64,000 nucleotides of DNA from Planktotalea arctica (GTDB lineage Bacteria; Pseudomonadota; Alphaproteobacteria; Rhodobacterales; Rhodobacteraceae), in the NCBI RefSeq assembly GCF_002105285.1, contig NZ_MUHR01000012.1:1-64000 (forward strand). Direction: 5' to 3'. The notes beneath the pieces are model-generated. The model ran no database searches. It was not told where the DNA came from and saw only the letters and a list, made by a program, of their open reading frames with translations. The stretch's first letter is position 1. Each line of letters starts with the position of its first letter. The translations under genes and the position numbers were made by a program. Shown here in pieces: positions 43,396-52,246 of the stretch.

Positions 43396-44931
43396 TTAGG
43401 CAAAGGATTTCACGGTTTCGAGGGCACCGTCCAGCGCTTTGCCTTCGGGATCTTGCAAAGCCGCTTCGCGCAGTCGGTGCATCCACTCTGCCGCATCCTC
43501 GCGCCCTTGCAAAAGCTGCGCTGCGCCCATCAGCCTGTCGAACTTGCCAAGGCCGCGCGTGTGCGTGTCCGAATAGCCCTTGATCACGCGGCGGTTCTTC
43601 AGCAGCTCGACGCTGAGCGCATAGTCGCTTTCCAGCGGTGCGAGCGCTTGCGAAAGCCATTCCTCCAGATGCGCCACTTCCAGGGCATGTCGGTAGGTTT
43701 TCAAGCGGTAGGATTTGAGCCCGCCCAGAACATGCAGCATCGCGAAGGCGGGCAAAGTGTCGGTGCGCAGTCGCCGCCCCTTGCCGAACCAGCGCTCAAG
43801 GCGGGCCATGGATCGTGGGTTGCGTTGCATCCGCGCGCCCATCTTGGCGGGAAGCATGCCTGCGACTTCCTCTGCGCGCGGATGGAAATACTCGGTCAAC
43901 TGCATAACGTTTTCATCCCGAGTGCCCATTTCACTGCGAATCCGCTGCATTCGCGGCGCGCGGGTTTTCAGATCCGCAACGCGAATGATATCGTCGTAAC
44001 ACATTGCATTGGCAATATATTTCGCCGCCGTTTGCGAAAGTCGCCAGTCGTTCGCCGCGCTGTCGCGCGCAATGATCTGATCGAGGCGGTCGAGGTAGAG
44101 CGCGCCATAGGCGCAATCCTGAAAATCCACTGTTTTGGCGAGGCCTGCCAACGCCATAGGTTGCACGGTCTCCGGCACTTGGGCCGCGCGGGCCTCAAGC
44201 GCGCTCCACGCTCGCATCTGCGCCGCTGGTCCGATAATCACTTGCGCCGCCTCAGACTGCTTGCTCGCCATCGGCTCTGCGCCGCGCTGGGCCGCGTCAT
44301 AGCCTGCCGCGAAAGCCTTCAGAGAGGCCTCGACCCCCTTGCCAGAGGCGCGGATCGCCTCCTCGTAGGCTGCGCGCGCAAAGGGCAAGGCACCTGATCC
44401 CGCCAGCGCCCCGAAGAGCGAGGAAGAAATGACAGAGCCTTGATCGCTCGCCAGCCTGTCCATATCCGCAAGGATCAGGTTTTGCGCTGCCACTTCCGCC
44501 GCTGCGCGCACCTCGGCGGCGTCGGCCATGCCATTGCCGGGCATGGTTTTCTCGCTGACGGCAAGCGCGCGGTGGGTGGAGCCGATCAGCGTTGTGCGGT
44601 CCGGCGTCACAAACCCACGCAGGATCGCGCGGCCCACTTCCATCATTTCAGAGGCGATCAGAACATCTACATCGCCGCCGGACGGGGCAAGGGCAAAGAC
44701 AGGTTGCGCGCCTGTTTCGGGCGTCATTTCAATGTAGTAGATCGTTGATCCCGTGCGCTGGGCGACCCCGGCGACGGAGGTGGCTTGGCATACATAGCCC
44801 TGGGTGCGCGCAAGGGATTCAATCCATGACGTAAGCACTCCTCCGCCCTGTCCACCAACGGCCATGACCGCGATTTTCACGATGGCTGCAGTCTGCGTAT
44901 CTGCGCCGCGATCCGACAAAAGCGCGTTCAT
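43396..44931 (-). CDS. iorB: Indolepyruvate oxidoreductase subunit beta with C-terminal extension
   Basis: Protein of 511 aa. The first 190 residues are the gamma-type domain of 2-oxoacid oxidoreductases (VMAVGGQGGGVLTSWIESLA). The remaining 300 residues are the helical extension (DUF6537) found in aerobic proteobacterial IorB proteins. With IorA it decarboxylates aryl-pyruvates to aryl-acetyl-CoA. The start overlaps the iorA stop by four bases. Confidence 0.85.
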   Translation of the reverse strand: MNALLSDRGADTQTAAIVKIAVMAVGGQGGGVLTSWIESLARTQGYVCQATSVAGVAQRTGSTIYYIEMTPETGAQPVFALAPSGGDVDVLIASEMMEVGRAILRGFVTPDRTTLIGSTHRALAVSEKTMPGNGMADAAEVRAAAEVAAQNLILADMDRLASDQGSVISSSLFGALAGSGALPFARAAYEEAIRASGKGVEASLKAFAAGYDAAQRGAEPMASKQSEAAQVIIGPAAQMRAWSALEARAAQVPETVQPMALAGLAKTVDFQDCAYGALYLDRLDQIIARDSAANDWRLSQTAAKYIANAMCYDDIIRVADLKTRAPRMQRIRSEMGTRDENVMQLTEYFHPRAEEVAGMLPAKMGARMQRNPRSMARLERWFGKGRRLRTDTLPAFAMLHVLGGLKSYRLKTYRHALEVAHLEEWLSQALAPLESDYALSVELLKNRRVIKGYSDTHTRGLGKFDRLMGAAQLLQGREDAAEWMHRLREAALQDPEGKALDGALETVKSFA

Positions 44932-47078
44932 GTTGCGCTTCCGCTCAGGCGCAATCGCTTGGCATCACGGCGGGTTTGTAGCCAGCAGATCAGCCGAGCG
45001 CGCAGCCCTGCGCGCCACGTCTCGAATGGACTTGGATTATGCACCACATCCGCCTGATAAAACGACGGACAAAGCACCGCCGTATCAGCCACCTCGCCGC
45101 AATTTCCGCAGCCCACACAGCTTTGATCAATATGCGCCACGGGATCATCGCGCAGCGGATCATCCAGCGTTTTCAGGGACAAAGATGGGCAGCCAGACAG
45201 CCGCATACAGGCATGATCGCCCGTGCACACATCCGCATCTACGCCGAAACGCGGCACGTCCACGCGGCGACCCTCTTTGATCGCCTTGGCACGCAAAGGT
45301 TTTTCGCGGCGTTGTTTGTTCAGCATACACTCAGAACTCGCGATGATCACCTTGGGCCCGTCGTAGTCCGTCGTCAGCGCCTCGTGCAAAACCTCACGCA
45401 TTTTGCCAACGTCATAGGTGTTATCAATCTGGCGCACCCATTTCACGCCGACCCCTTCGAGGGCCTTGGAAATCGGATTGCCTGTCGCCTTGCTACCATT
45501 TTCAGCACGTGAGGACATCACATCCTGACCGCCCGTTGCGGCAGAATAGTAATTGTCCACGATCACGGCAACAGAGTCCGATTTGTTGAACACCATATTG
45601 CCAATGCTGCTGCTCAGCCCATTGTGCCAGAATCCGCCATCACCGAGCATCGAGATTGCACGCTTCTCGCCGCCCCCGTCAAAGGCCGCGTTCGCCGCAG
45701 GGCCTAGTCCATAGCCCATGGTCGCGCCGCCAATTTCGAACGGCGGCAGCGAGCCGAACAAGTGGCACCCGATATCGCCAGTGATCTGGTGCTTGCCCAG
45801 TTCTTCCTGTGTCAGTTTCATAGCTGCGAAAATCGGACGCTCGGGGCAGCCTGTGCAAAAACCCGGCGGGCGGATCGGGACGGTTTTGCTTAGATCAGGG
45901 ATCGCGGGCGCGTCCATGTTCGGCGCGCGCACATGCGCCGGCAACATGTCCGGTGCGGCCTGTTTCAAAAACGCCGTGACCCCGTCGAGCATGACAGCGC
46001 CTGTGTATTCGCCGGCCATGGGCAGCACGTCCTTGCCGTGCAATTTGACGCTGCGGCCTGCTTTATAGAGGAAGCTGCCAAGCTGTTGTTCGATGTGATC
46101 GGGCTGGCCTTCTTCTACGACCATTACATGATCTTTGCCGTCGCAGAACGTATCAAATTCGCTTTGCACAATGGGATAGGTGACGTTCAGCACATATAAA
46201 GGAATGTCCGAGTTACCATGAATATCAGCCAGCCCAAGGCGCTGAAGCGCGCGGATCACGCCGTTATACATGCCCCCTTGCAGCACTATGCCAAGCGGGG
46301 CGTCACGCGGGCCGAAGTGTTCGTTCAGCTTGTTTTCAACGATGAACCGTTCCGCATCCGGCCAGCGATTGTTGATCTTGTCCTGCTCGTGCACATAGCT
46401 CCACGGCGGCAGAACCACGCGTTTGAAATCGCTCTGCGGATTGGCGAGCGCGTCCCTAACGGTTAGCGGTGGACGCTGGTTATCGCGGGTCTCAAAGCTG
46501 CCCGTCACATGGCAGGCGCGAATGCGCACCATCAGCATCACAGGGGTGTTGCTCGCCTCGGACAGCTCGAACCCGTCCTTCACCGCCTTGGTGATCGAGG
46601 GCAGGTTGGGGCGGGGATCGAGCAGCCAGAACTGCGATTTCATCGCAAACCCGTGGCTGCGTTCTTGCATGATCGACGAGCCTTCGCCGTAATCCTCGCC
46701 GACGATAATCAGCGCGCCGCCGGTCACGCCTGACGAGCTCAGGTTGGCAATCGCATCGGAGGCGACATTGACCCCGACAGGTCCTTTGAACGTCACAGCG
46801 CCGCGAATGGGGTAGTGCACCGACGCGGCAAGCATTGCCGCTGCCGCCGCCTCTGACGCGTTGGCCTCAAAACGCACGCCAAGTTCGCCCATTAAATCCT
46901 CTGCATCGGCCAGAACATCCATAAGATGCGAAATCGGCGCGCCCTGATAGCCGCCGACATAGCCAACGCCGTTTTCCAGCAGCGCCTTGGTGATCGCCAG
47001 AATGCCCTCGCCCGTGAAGGTCTCGCCGTCGCCCTTGCGTAGATGCTCGACCTCGGCCTTGAATGATCTCTCTGCCAT
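44928..47078 (-). CDS. iorA: Indolepyruvate ferredoxin oxidoreductase subunit alpha
   Basis: Protein of 716 aa carrying the pyrimidine-binding and ThDP-binding domains of the enzyme (EASAAAAMLAASVHYP region near residue 75; ThDP motif MLGDGGFWHNGLSSS). The C-terminus has iron-sulfur cysteines: CVGCGNC with a later CP, and a second, altered set CTGDHACMRLSGCP. It oxidises indolepyruvate (and probably phenylpyruvate) to the acyl-CoA, giving electrons to ferredoxin. It follows a MarR gene by nine bases and is close to the putative indoleacetate operon. Confidence 0.9.
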   Translation of the reverse strand: MAERSFKAEVEHLRKGDGETFTGEGILAITKALLENGVGYVGGYQGAPISHLMDVLADAEDLMGELGVRFEANASEAAAAAMLAASVHYPIRGAVTFKGPVGVNVASDAIANLSSSGVTGGALIIVGEDYGEGSSIMQERSHGFAMKSQFWLLDPRPNLPSITKAVKDGFELSEASNTPVMLMVRIRACHVTGSFETRDNQRPPLTVRDALANPQSDFKRVVLPPWSYVHEQDKINNRWPDAERFIVENKLNEHFGPRDAPLGIVLQGGMYNGVIRALQRLGLADIHGNSDIPLYVLNVTYPIVQSEFDTFCDGKDHVMVVEEGQPDHIEQQLGSFLYKAGRSVKLHGKDVLPMAGEYTGAVMLDGVTAFLKQAAPDMLPAHVRAPNMDAPAIPDLSKTVPIRPPGFCTGCPERPIFAAMKLTQEELGKHQITGDIGCHLFGSLPPFEIGGATMGYGLGPAANAAFDGGGEKRAISMLGDGGFWHNGLSSSIGNMVFNKSDSVAVIVDNYYSAATGGQDVMSSRAENGSKATGNPISKALEGVGVKWVRQIDNTYDVGKMREVLHEALTTDYDGPKVIIASSECMLNKQRREKPLRAKAIKEGRRVDVPRFGVDADVCTGDHACMRLSGCPSLSLKTLDDPLRDDPVAHIDQSCVGCGNCGEVADTAVLCPSFYQADVVHNPSPFETWRAGLRARLICWLQTRRDAKRLRLSGSAT

Positions 47079-47087
47079 GACGGCCCC

Positions 47088-47549
47088 CTAAAAATCGTGC
47101 TTGCGAATGTTGCGCAGCATCTTTTGCAAAGTCACAGTCAACGCCTCGCGCTCGGCCTTCGATATACCTGTGAACATCGCCTCGCTCGCCTGCATCATGT
47201 GGGGCCAGAGGCGCGCATGGGCGTCGTGTCCCGCCTGCGTCAGCTTTACGCGAAAGGCGCGGCCATCACTTTTATCGGGCGCGCGTTGCACCAGCCCGTC
47301 TTGCTCTAATCCGTCAAGCGCGCGGCTGAGGGTGGATTGCTCGATTACTGCATAGACCGCCAATTCACGGATCAGCAAATCGTCTTGCACGCTCAGAACC
47401 GCCAGCGCGCGCAGTTTGGGTGTGCTCAGGCCAAGCGCGCTGATTTCCGTGCTGAGCGCTGAGTTGTAGCGCCCCATGATGCGGTTCATCAGGTAGGGCA
47501 CATAGTTTTCTAAGCCAAGCGCGCTCAGGTTTTCCGGATCAGATGTCAT
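47088..47549 (-). CDS. MarR-family regulator of the ior operon
   Basis: Regulator of 153 aa with a winged helix (LSTPKLRALAVLSVQDD, then VIEQSTLSRALDGLEQDGLV) and the wing sequence DGRAFRVKLT. The start at 47549 (MTSDPENL) is preferred because GGA lies just upstream; a start at 47567 would overlap its operator. It is the first gene of the operon with iorA and iorB and probably represses itself through the inverted repeat at 47557-47574. The effector is likely an aromatic acid. Confidence 0.87.
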   Translation of the reverse strand: MTSDPENLSALGLENYVPYLMNRIMGRYNSALSTEISALGLSTPKLRALAVLSVQDDLLIRELAVYAVIEQSTLSRALDGLEQDGLVQRAPDKSDGRAFRVKLTQAGHDAHARLWPHMMQASEAMFTGISKAEREALTVTLQKMLRNIRKHDF

Positions 47550-47556
47550 AAATCCG

Positions 47557-47574
47557 ATGTAACGCAACTTACAT
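47557..47574. promoter_or_regulatory. Inverted repeat, MarR operator of the ior operon
   Basis: ATGTAACGCAACTTACAT has perfect 6-bp arms and a 6-base centre. It ends eight bases before the MarR start and overlaps a possible -10 region downstream of TTGCAA on the minus strand. Confidence 0.6.
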
Positions 47575-47603
47575 GCGTTTGCAATTAAATCTGTGTGACG
47601 GCA

Positions 47604-48917
47604 CTACATTTGTGAGGGCAGATATAGCACTAGCATCGGGAACATCAGCAGCAAGATCAGGCGCACGATATCCATCAGCCAGAAGGGTGTTACACCGCGG
47701 AAAATCGTTCCCGTTGATACATCGCCCACCACCCCTTTCAAGATAAAGACATTCAATCCCACAGGCGGGGTGATCAGGCTGATTTCCACGACGACCACCA
47801 CGACGATACCGAACCAGACCGGATCAAAGCCAAGGCTTGTCACCAGCGGGAAAAAGATCGGAACAGTGAGCAAAAGCATCGACATGCTCTCGAAAATGCA
47901 GCCCAAAAGCAGGTAGATCAGGATGATCATGCCCATCACGACCCATGGCCCCAACTCCAGCGCGGTGACGAGTGCCAGCAATCCTTCGGGCAGGCCTGCA
48001 AGGTTGACGAAGTTCGAGAAAATCCAAGCGCCGATGAGGACTGCAAACAAGGATGCCGTGGTCAGTGTGGTTTCCTCCAGAACTTCACGCATCGCGCTCC
48101 AGTTGATGCCGCCGCGCGCGAGCGCGATCAGGAAGGCACCCGCTGCGCCCATGCCCGCCGCTTCGGTCGGGGAAAAGGCGAGGTGGAGCGGCCAGAAATC
48201 CAGGGCACCGTAAAGGCCGCCGATGACAAGGCCGAACAGCAGCAAAACCGCCCAGACATGGCTCAGCGCGCTTGCGCGCTCGCGCCAGTTTGTACGCGGA
48301 CCCGCAGGGCCGGATTCGGGGTTGCGCGCGACTGTGATGCGCACCGCGACGAGGTAGAGAAGGATGCCCAAGATACCGGGAATGATGCCCGCCACGAAAA
48401 GCTGGCCGATGGAGGTTTCCGTCAGCAATCCGTAAATCACCAGAATGACCGAGGGCGGGATCAGAATGCCCAGGGTTCCGCCCGCTGCGATCGAGGCGGT
48501 GGAAAGGCTGTCGGAATAGCCATATTTGCGCATCTCCGGCATCGCGACTTTTGACATGGTCGCCGCCGTGGCAAGGGACGATCCGCAGATTGCCGCAAAG
48601 CCGCCGCAGGCGACGATCGTCGCCATCGCGAGGCCGCCGCGAAAATGTCCGAGGAAGGCGTTGGAGACATTGTATAGCTCGCGGCTGATCCCGCCTTTGT
48701 TGACGAACAGGCCCATCAGAATGAACAGCGGGATCACCGAGAGGCCGTAATCCTGCGAGGTGTCGATCAGCAGGCGGCCCACCATGGAAATCGCAGCGCG
48801 ATAGCTGGTTTCATAGGCAAGCCCGATCATCCCCACGAGGCCCATCGCGAAAGCGATCGGAATGCGCAGCAGGACGAGTATAAAGACGGCGGCAAAGCCG
48901 ATTGCGGATTCAACCAT
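47604..48917 (-). CDS. TRAP transporter large permease (DctM), putative indoleacetate system
   Basis: Membrane protein of 437 aa with about 12 helices and DctM segments GGFAAICGSSLATAATMSKVA, GILIPPSVILVIYGL and SLITPPVGLNVFILKGV. It overlaps the small permease gene by eight bases. Its operon is preceded by a copy of the MarR operator that also controls the divergent dioxygenase operon, so the two are likely induced together. Confidence 0.9.
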   Translation of the reverse strand: MVESAIGFAAVFILVLLRIPIAFAMGLVGMIGLAYETSYRAAISMVGRLLIDTSQDYGLSVIPLFILMGLFVNKGGISRELYNVSNAFLGHFRGGLAMATIVACGGFAAICGSSLATAATMSKVAMPEMRKYGYSDSLSTASIAAGGTLGILIPPSVILVIYGLLTETSIGQLFVAGIIPGILGILLYLVAVRITVARNPESGPAGPRTNWRERASALSHVWAVLLLFGLVIGGLYGALDFWPLHLAFSPTEAAGMGAAGAFLIALARGGINWSAMREVLEETTLTTASLFAVLIGAWIFSNFVNLAGLPEGLLALVTALELGPWVVMGMIILIYLLLGCIFESMSMLLLTVPIFFPLVTSLGFDPVWFGIVVVVVVEISLITPPVGLNVFILKGVVGDVSTGTIFRGVTPFWLMDIVRLILLLMFPMLVLYLPSQM

Positions 48918-49416
48918 GATGAGGCCTCAACGTGTCTGGTGCGAAAATATGAAGCAAGCCGCGCCCCAACAGTGCGAACGCAGTGACATAGGTCATCGCT
49001 GCGATGAAATAGGCCACGTAAAAGGTCGGGATTTCGAGGTATTCGGTGACGTCGCCGTAGCCGCGCGCGCGCTCTGCCAGATCGACGATACGCCCTGCGG
49101 GCCACCACAGCATCGCGCCGCAGCCAAGGGCGACCACCGCGTCGCGCGCGCGTTCCAGCCCCCAGCGTTGAAACGGGCCGTCCAGCAGATCGACCGCGAT
49201 ATGACCGTTGCGCGCCGATAGAACGGGCAGGGCGGCGAAGACCACCAGCGCGATGCCCATGCGGATCAATTCGGTCGCAGCCTCGATCGGCGCGTTGAAG
49301 ATCGAGCGCATCAGCACGTCGGCAAAAGTCAGGCTCATCAACGCGAAAAGCGCGATGGAGGCGACGATCATCGGCACATGCGAGAGCGCCTTGAGAAAGC
49401 GGAATGCGGGCTGCAT
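48910..49416 (-). CDS. TRAP transporter small permease (DctQ), putative indoleacetate system
   Basis: Protein of 168 aa with four predicted helices and the DctQ core IRMGIALVVFAALPVLSARN followed by GHIAVDLL. The ATG at 49416 has AAGGA nine bases upstream. It is separated from the binding-protein gene by a GC-rich hairpin. Confidence 0.87.
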   Translation of the reverse strand: MQPAFRFLKALSHVPMIVASIALFALMSLTFADVLMRSIFNAPIEAATELIRMGIALVVFAALPVLSARNGHIAVDLLDGPFQRWGLERARDAVVALGCGAMLWWPAGRIVDLAERARGYGDVTEYLEIPTFYVAYFIAAMTYVTAFALLGRGLLHIFAPDTLRPHHG

Positions 49417-49449
49417 GGGGCGGCGTCCTTGCAAGGGGTGGATGTAGAA

Positions 49450-49482
49450 GCGGGCGCGCCTTTATTAAAGGGGCGCGCCCGC
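49450..49482 (-). promoter_or_regulatory. GC-rich hairpin between TRAP binding-protein and permease genes
   Basis: A perfect 11-bp stem, GCGGGCGCGCC (49450-49460) with GGCGCGCCCGC (49472-49482), and an 11-base AT-rich loop, without a U tract. It is placed like the hairpins at 14104 and 37996. Confidence 0.7.
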
Positions 49483-49501
49483 GTTGGTCATAGCGCTGCG
49501 C

Positions 49502-50521
49502 TTACATCGATGCGGCGGCCATTTCCTTGACCATCATCTCGTAGGCTGCTTGGCCGTCGACGCCCGCTTCGGTGATTTCCGCGATGATCTTGGCGCGTAC
49601 CTTATCCGCGATCGCAGCGAAGGCGGCCTGATCTTCTGCGCTGGCTTCAACAATAGTGTTGTCCGCCGTTTCCATCGTCAACTTGCGCGCGGCATCGTCG
49701 CTTTCATCCCAGACCGCGCCCATCATGCGCGATGCTGCTTCGCCAAAGACGGACTCGTCCAGCGCAGCCTGCACGTCGGCAGGCAGGCTGTCGAACTTCT
49801 CCTGGCTCATGATCACCGAGAAAGAGCCGCGATAAAGACCGCCGGGCATTTCATAGACGTTCTTGGCCACCTCGTTGAGCCTGAAGCCGATCCGCTCGCC
49901 AAGGTTCATCGCGACTGCGTCCGCCGCGCCGCTGTCCAGCGTTTCGTAGACTTTGGGCGCTGGGACCTGAATGCCCACAAGGCCAAGCTCTGCGCCCACA
50001 TCGGCGGAAACGCCGCCGCCGAGGCGCGTCTTGAGACCGTTCAGATCAGCCAGCGTCGTCACGGCCTTGTTCGAGTGGATTTGCCCCGGGCCGTGCGTCG
50101 TAAGGGCGATAACTTTGACGCCGCGATGCTCGTTCAGATCCTTCAGCATCGCGTCATGCACACGCCAATGCGCGACGGAGGCCGCTTCGGCGTTGCCTGT
50201 ATAGCCGGGAATTTCCACCAGCTTCGTGCCGACGAAGCGACCCGGCGTGTAGCCATGGAACAAGATTGCGATGTCCGCTGCGCCGTCCAGAACAAGGTCC
50301 ATTTGCGCGGGCGGAGAAGCAAGGCCGCTCTTGAGCTCGGTGGTGATCTTGCCGCCGCTCGCCTCTGCCATCATTTCGCTGAGCTGCGCGAACATGCCCG
50401 TGTTCACGGGATGTGTCGGCGGCAGCCAAGTGGAAATGGTGATGTTATCGGCGGCAAATGCGCTTGTGGCGGTGGTGATCGCTAGCGCTGCGCTGCTTAG
50501 AATTTTGGTGAATTTACTCAT
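49502..50521 (-). CDS. TRAP transporter substrate-binding protein (DctP), putative indoleacetate system
   Basis: Periplasmic binding protein of 339 aa with a Sec signal peptide (cleavage near TSAFAADN). The DctP carboxylate-binding Arg lies in the segment NGLKTRLGGGV. By its shared operator with the dioxygenase operon it should bring in the aromatic acid that the operon degrades; indole-3-acetate is proposed. The family takes up organic acids, which fits. Confidence 0.88.
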   Translation of the reverse strand: MSKFTKILSSAALAITTATSAFAADNITISTWLPPTHPVNTGMFAQLSEMMAEASGGKITTELKSGLASPPAQMDLVLDGAADIAILFHGYTPGRFVGTKLVEIPGYTGNAEAASVAHWRVHDAMLKDLNEHRGVKVIALTTHGPGQIHSNKAVTTLADLNGLKTRLGGGVSADVGAELGLVGIQVPAPKVYETLDSGAADAVAMNLGERIGFRLNEVAKNVYEMPGGLYRGSFSVIMSQEKFDSLPADVQAALDESVFGEAASRMMGAVWDESDDAARKLTMETADNTIVEASAEDQAAFAAIADKVRAKIIAEITEAGVDGQAAYEMMVKEMAAASM

Positions 50522-50586
50522 CTGATCGTTCTCCCATTGATCAAGTTACGGTGGCCTGGCGGTGTGTTTCACCGCTCGAAATAAAT

Positions 50587-50602
50587 ATATGTATTTTCAT
50601 GC
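50587..50602. promoter_or_regulatory. MarR operator copy upstream of the TRAP operon
   Basis: On the minus strand this reads GCATGAAAATACATAT and matches 13 of 16 positions of the palindrome ATATGAAAATTCATAT found at 51254-51269. It is 66 bases upstream of the binding-protein start. The match suggests one regulator for both operons. Confidence 0.6.
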
Positions 50603-50651
50603 AAGCATATTTTTTGGCGTTTGCAAACTGTTTTCTAGACCGCTTGGTCGG

Positions 50652-51140
50652 TTAATTGTCGCCCCCTTTCTGTTGTGCCAGCGTTTCCAGTAATCTGTGC
50701 AGGGCCTGCTTCAATGCAGTGCCGCCATCCTCGCCCAGTTGCGCCAGAAGTGCCTGCTCATGCGCGCGCGCTTCGGGAATCACCGATGTAATCAAGCTGC
50801 GTCCGGCATCGCTCAGGTAGATGCGCACGCGCCGCCCGTCGGATGGATCGTTTGCGCGCTGCACAAGGCCGCGCTCCTCCATTTGCACGATGATGCGGGT
50901 GAGGCGTGATTGCTCGACCAGAGCGATCTGCGCCAAATGCGTGATCATTGCGCCGTCCTGATCGTTCAGGCAGGCCAGCACGCGCCATTCGGGTACCCGA
51001 AGGCCTGCCTTTCGCACATGGGCATGAAACTGCGCGCTGGCAGCGTCGCTGGCCGCCGCGAGCAGATAGAGCAGGTAGTCATCGACAAAACCAGTCTTGC
51101 GCGGCTGGTCCGTTTGATCTGTGGTGTTGAAGTGTTTCAA
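50652..51140 (-). CDS. MarR-family regulator of the TRAP and dioxygenase operons
   Basis: Regulator of about 162 aa with a winged helix (VPEWRVLACLNDQDG, then IALVEQSRLTRIIVQMEERG) and the wing DGRRVRIYLSDAG. The proposed TTG start at 51140 follows AAGG; a longer frame to 51185 exists. It is placed between the two operons that carry related operator sequences. MarR proteins with this neighbourhood control indoleacetate catabolism (iad type) in Variovorax and Bradyrhizobium, where the auxin itself releases the repressor. Confidence 0.82.
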   Translation of the reverse strand: MKHFNTTDQTDQPRKTGFVDDYLLYLLAAASDAASAQFHAHVRKAGLRVPEWRVLACLNDQDGAMITHLAQIALVEQSRLTRIIVQMEERGLVQRANDPSDGRRVRIYLSDAGRSLITSVIPEARAHEQALLAQLGEDGGTALKQALHRLLETLAQQKGGDN

Positions 51141-51241
51141 ATGCTGCGCCTTGCATTGTTCAAAGCCATTACAAGACCACCACACGGCGCGCCGCGTTTA
51201 GAGTCAATGCCCGAGCGCAGTGCACATTGGATAAAAATACC

Positions 51242-51270
51242 TTGACCGATATTATATGAAAATTCATATT
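51242..51270 (+). promoter_or_regulatory. Promoter and MarR operator of the dioxygenase operon
   Basis: TTGACC (51242-51247) and CATATT (51265-51270) are 17 bases apart and match the -35 and -10 consensus at five and four positions. The palindrome ATATGAAAATTCATAT (51254-51269) fills the spacer and covers most of the -10 box, so bound MarR would block RNA polymerase. Confidence 0.65.
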
Positions 51271-51292
51271 GTTTACCAGTGGAGGAGCCAGC

Positions 51293-52237
51293 ATGCAAAA
51301 GATTACAGGCAAGGTTTTGGAGGTTACGGCGCTCAGTGATCGCATCACCGCGTTCGGGATTGGCGCTGTGGACGGCGCAGCCTTGCCGGATTTCGAGGCT
51401 GGCGCGCATGTGCAATTTGATCTGCCCGAGGGCGGTACGCGCTCTTATTCGCTGATCAGTTTCGATGCGCAAAACCGTGCGCCTGCACTCTATCGTATCG
51501 CCGTGCAGCGCGAGGACGGGGGCGCAGGCGGCTCGCGCTTCATGCACGGGCTCTTGGTGGGCGACACGCTCAGTTTCAGCGCTCCGAAAAATGATTTTCC
51601 TGTGGACATTTCGCAGCCGGCGGTGCTGCTCGCGGGGGGGATCGGGATCACGCCGATGATCTCCATGGCCAGCGCACTAAGCGCCGCTGATCAGCAAGTC
51701 TCGATGATTTTCGCAGGCCGAAGCGAGCACGACATGGCCTATACGCGCGACTTGCAAGCGCTGCTGGGTGCGCAGATGCGTTTGCACTTTGATGATCGCG
51801 ATGGCGCTCTGGATCTGGACGCGGTCATCGCCTCGCTTGATGCGGCCCAGCTCTATGTGTGCGGTCCGCGCGGGATGATAGATGGCGTGCGCGCCAAGGC
51901 CGAGGCGGCGGGCATCGCCCCCGGGCGTGTCCATTTCGAACTGTTCGAGGCGGTCGCCGCAGAGGCGGGCGATACGGCCTTCGACGTGCAGATCAACGAT
52001 GGCCGCGTGTTCACCATTCCGGCGGGTAAAACCATCATTGATGTTCTGGAAGAAAACGACGTGGATGTGATGTATGATTGCCAACGTGGCGATTGCGGCA
52101 TTTGCCAATGTGATGTTCTTGAGGGGGTGCCCGATCACCGCGACGTCGTTCTGAGCGAGGCGGAGCGCGCCTCAGGCGAGGTCATGCAAATCTGTGTCAG
52201 CCGTGCGAAATCCGCGCGTTTGATCTTGGATATTTAG
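51293..52237 (+). CDS. Rieske oxygenase reductase component (phthalate dioxygenase reductase type)
   Basis: Protein of 314 aa with a flavin-binding domain, an NAD-binding domain (VLLAGGIGITPMISMA) and a C-terminal plant-type 2Fe-2S ferredoxin domain. Cluster ligands are the cysteines of DCQRGDCGIC and a fourth in MQICVSRAKS. It moves electrons from NADH to the oxygenase encoded next. The start at 51293 has GGAGGAG at 51281-51287. No separate ferredoxin gene is present, so this is a two-component (reductase plus oxygenase) system. First gene of the operon. Confidence 0.9.
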   Translation: MQKITGKVLEVTALSDRITAFGIGAVDGAALPDFEAGAHVQFDLPEGGTRSYSLISFDAQNRAPALYRIAVQREDGGAGGSRFMHGLLVGDTLSFSAPKNDFPVDISQPAVLLAGGIGITPMISMASALSAADQQVSMIFAGRSEHDMAYTRDLQALLGAQMRLHFDDRDGALDLDAVIASLDAAQLYVCGPRGMIDGVRAKAEAAGIAPGRVHFELFEAVAAEAGDTAFDVQINDGRVFTIPAGKTIIDVLEENDVDVMYDCQRGDCGICQCDVLEGVPDHRDVVLSEAERASGEVMQICVSRAKSARLILDI

Positions 52238-52246
52238 GGGGACGAC

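Noticed and set aside
42673-44397. 574-aa plus-strand frame opposite iorB and the D-lyxose isomerase gene
   Set aside because: Both opposite-strand genes have conserved catalytic motifs; this frame has none and spans two genes.
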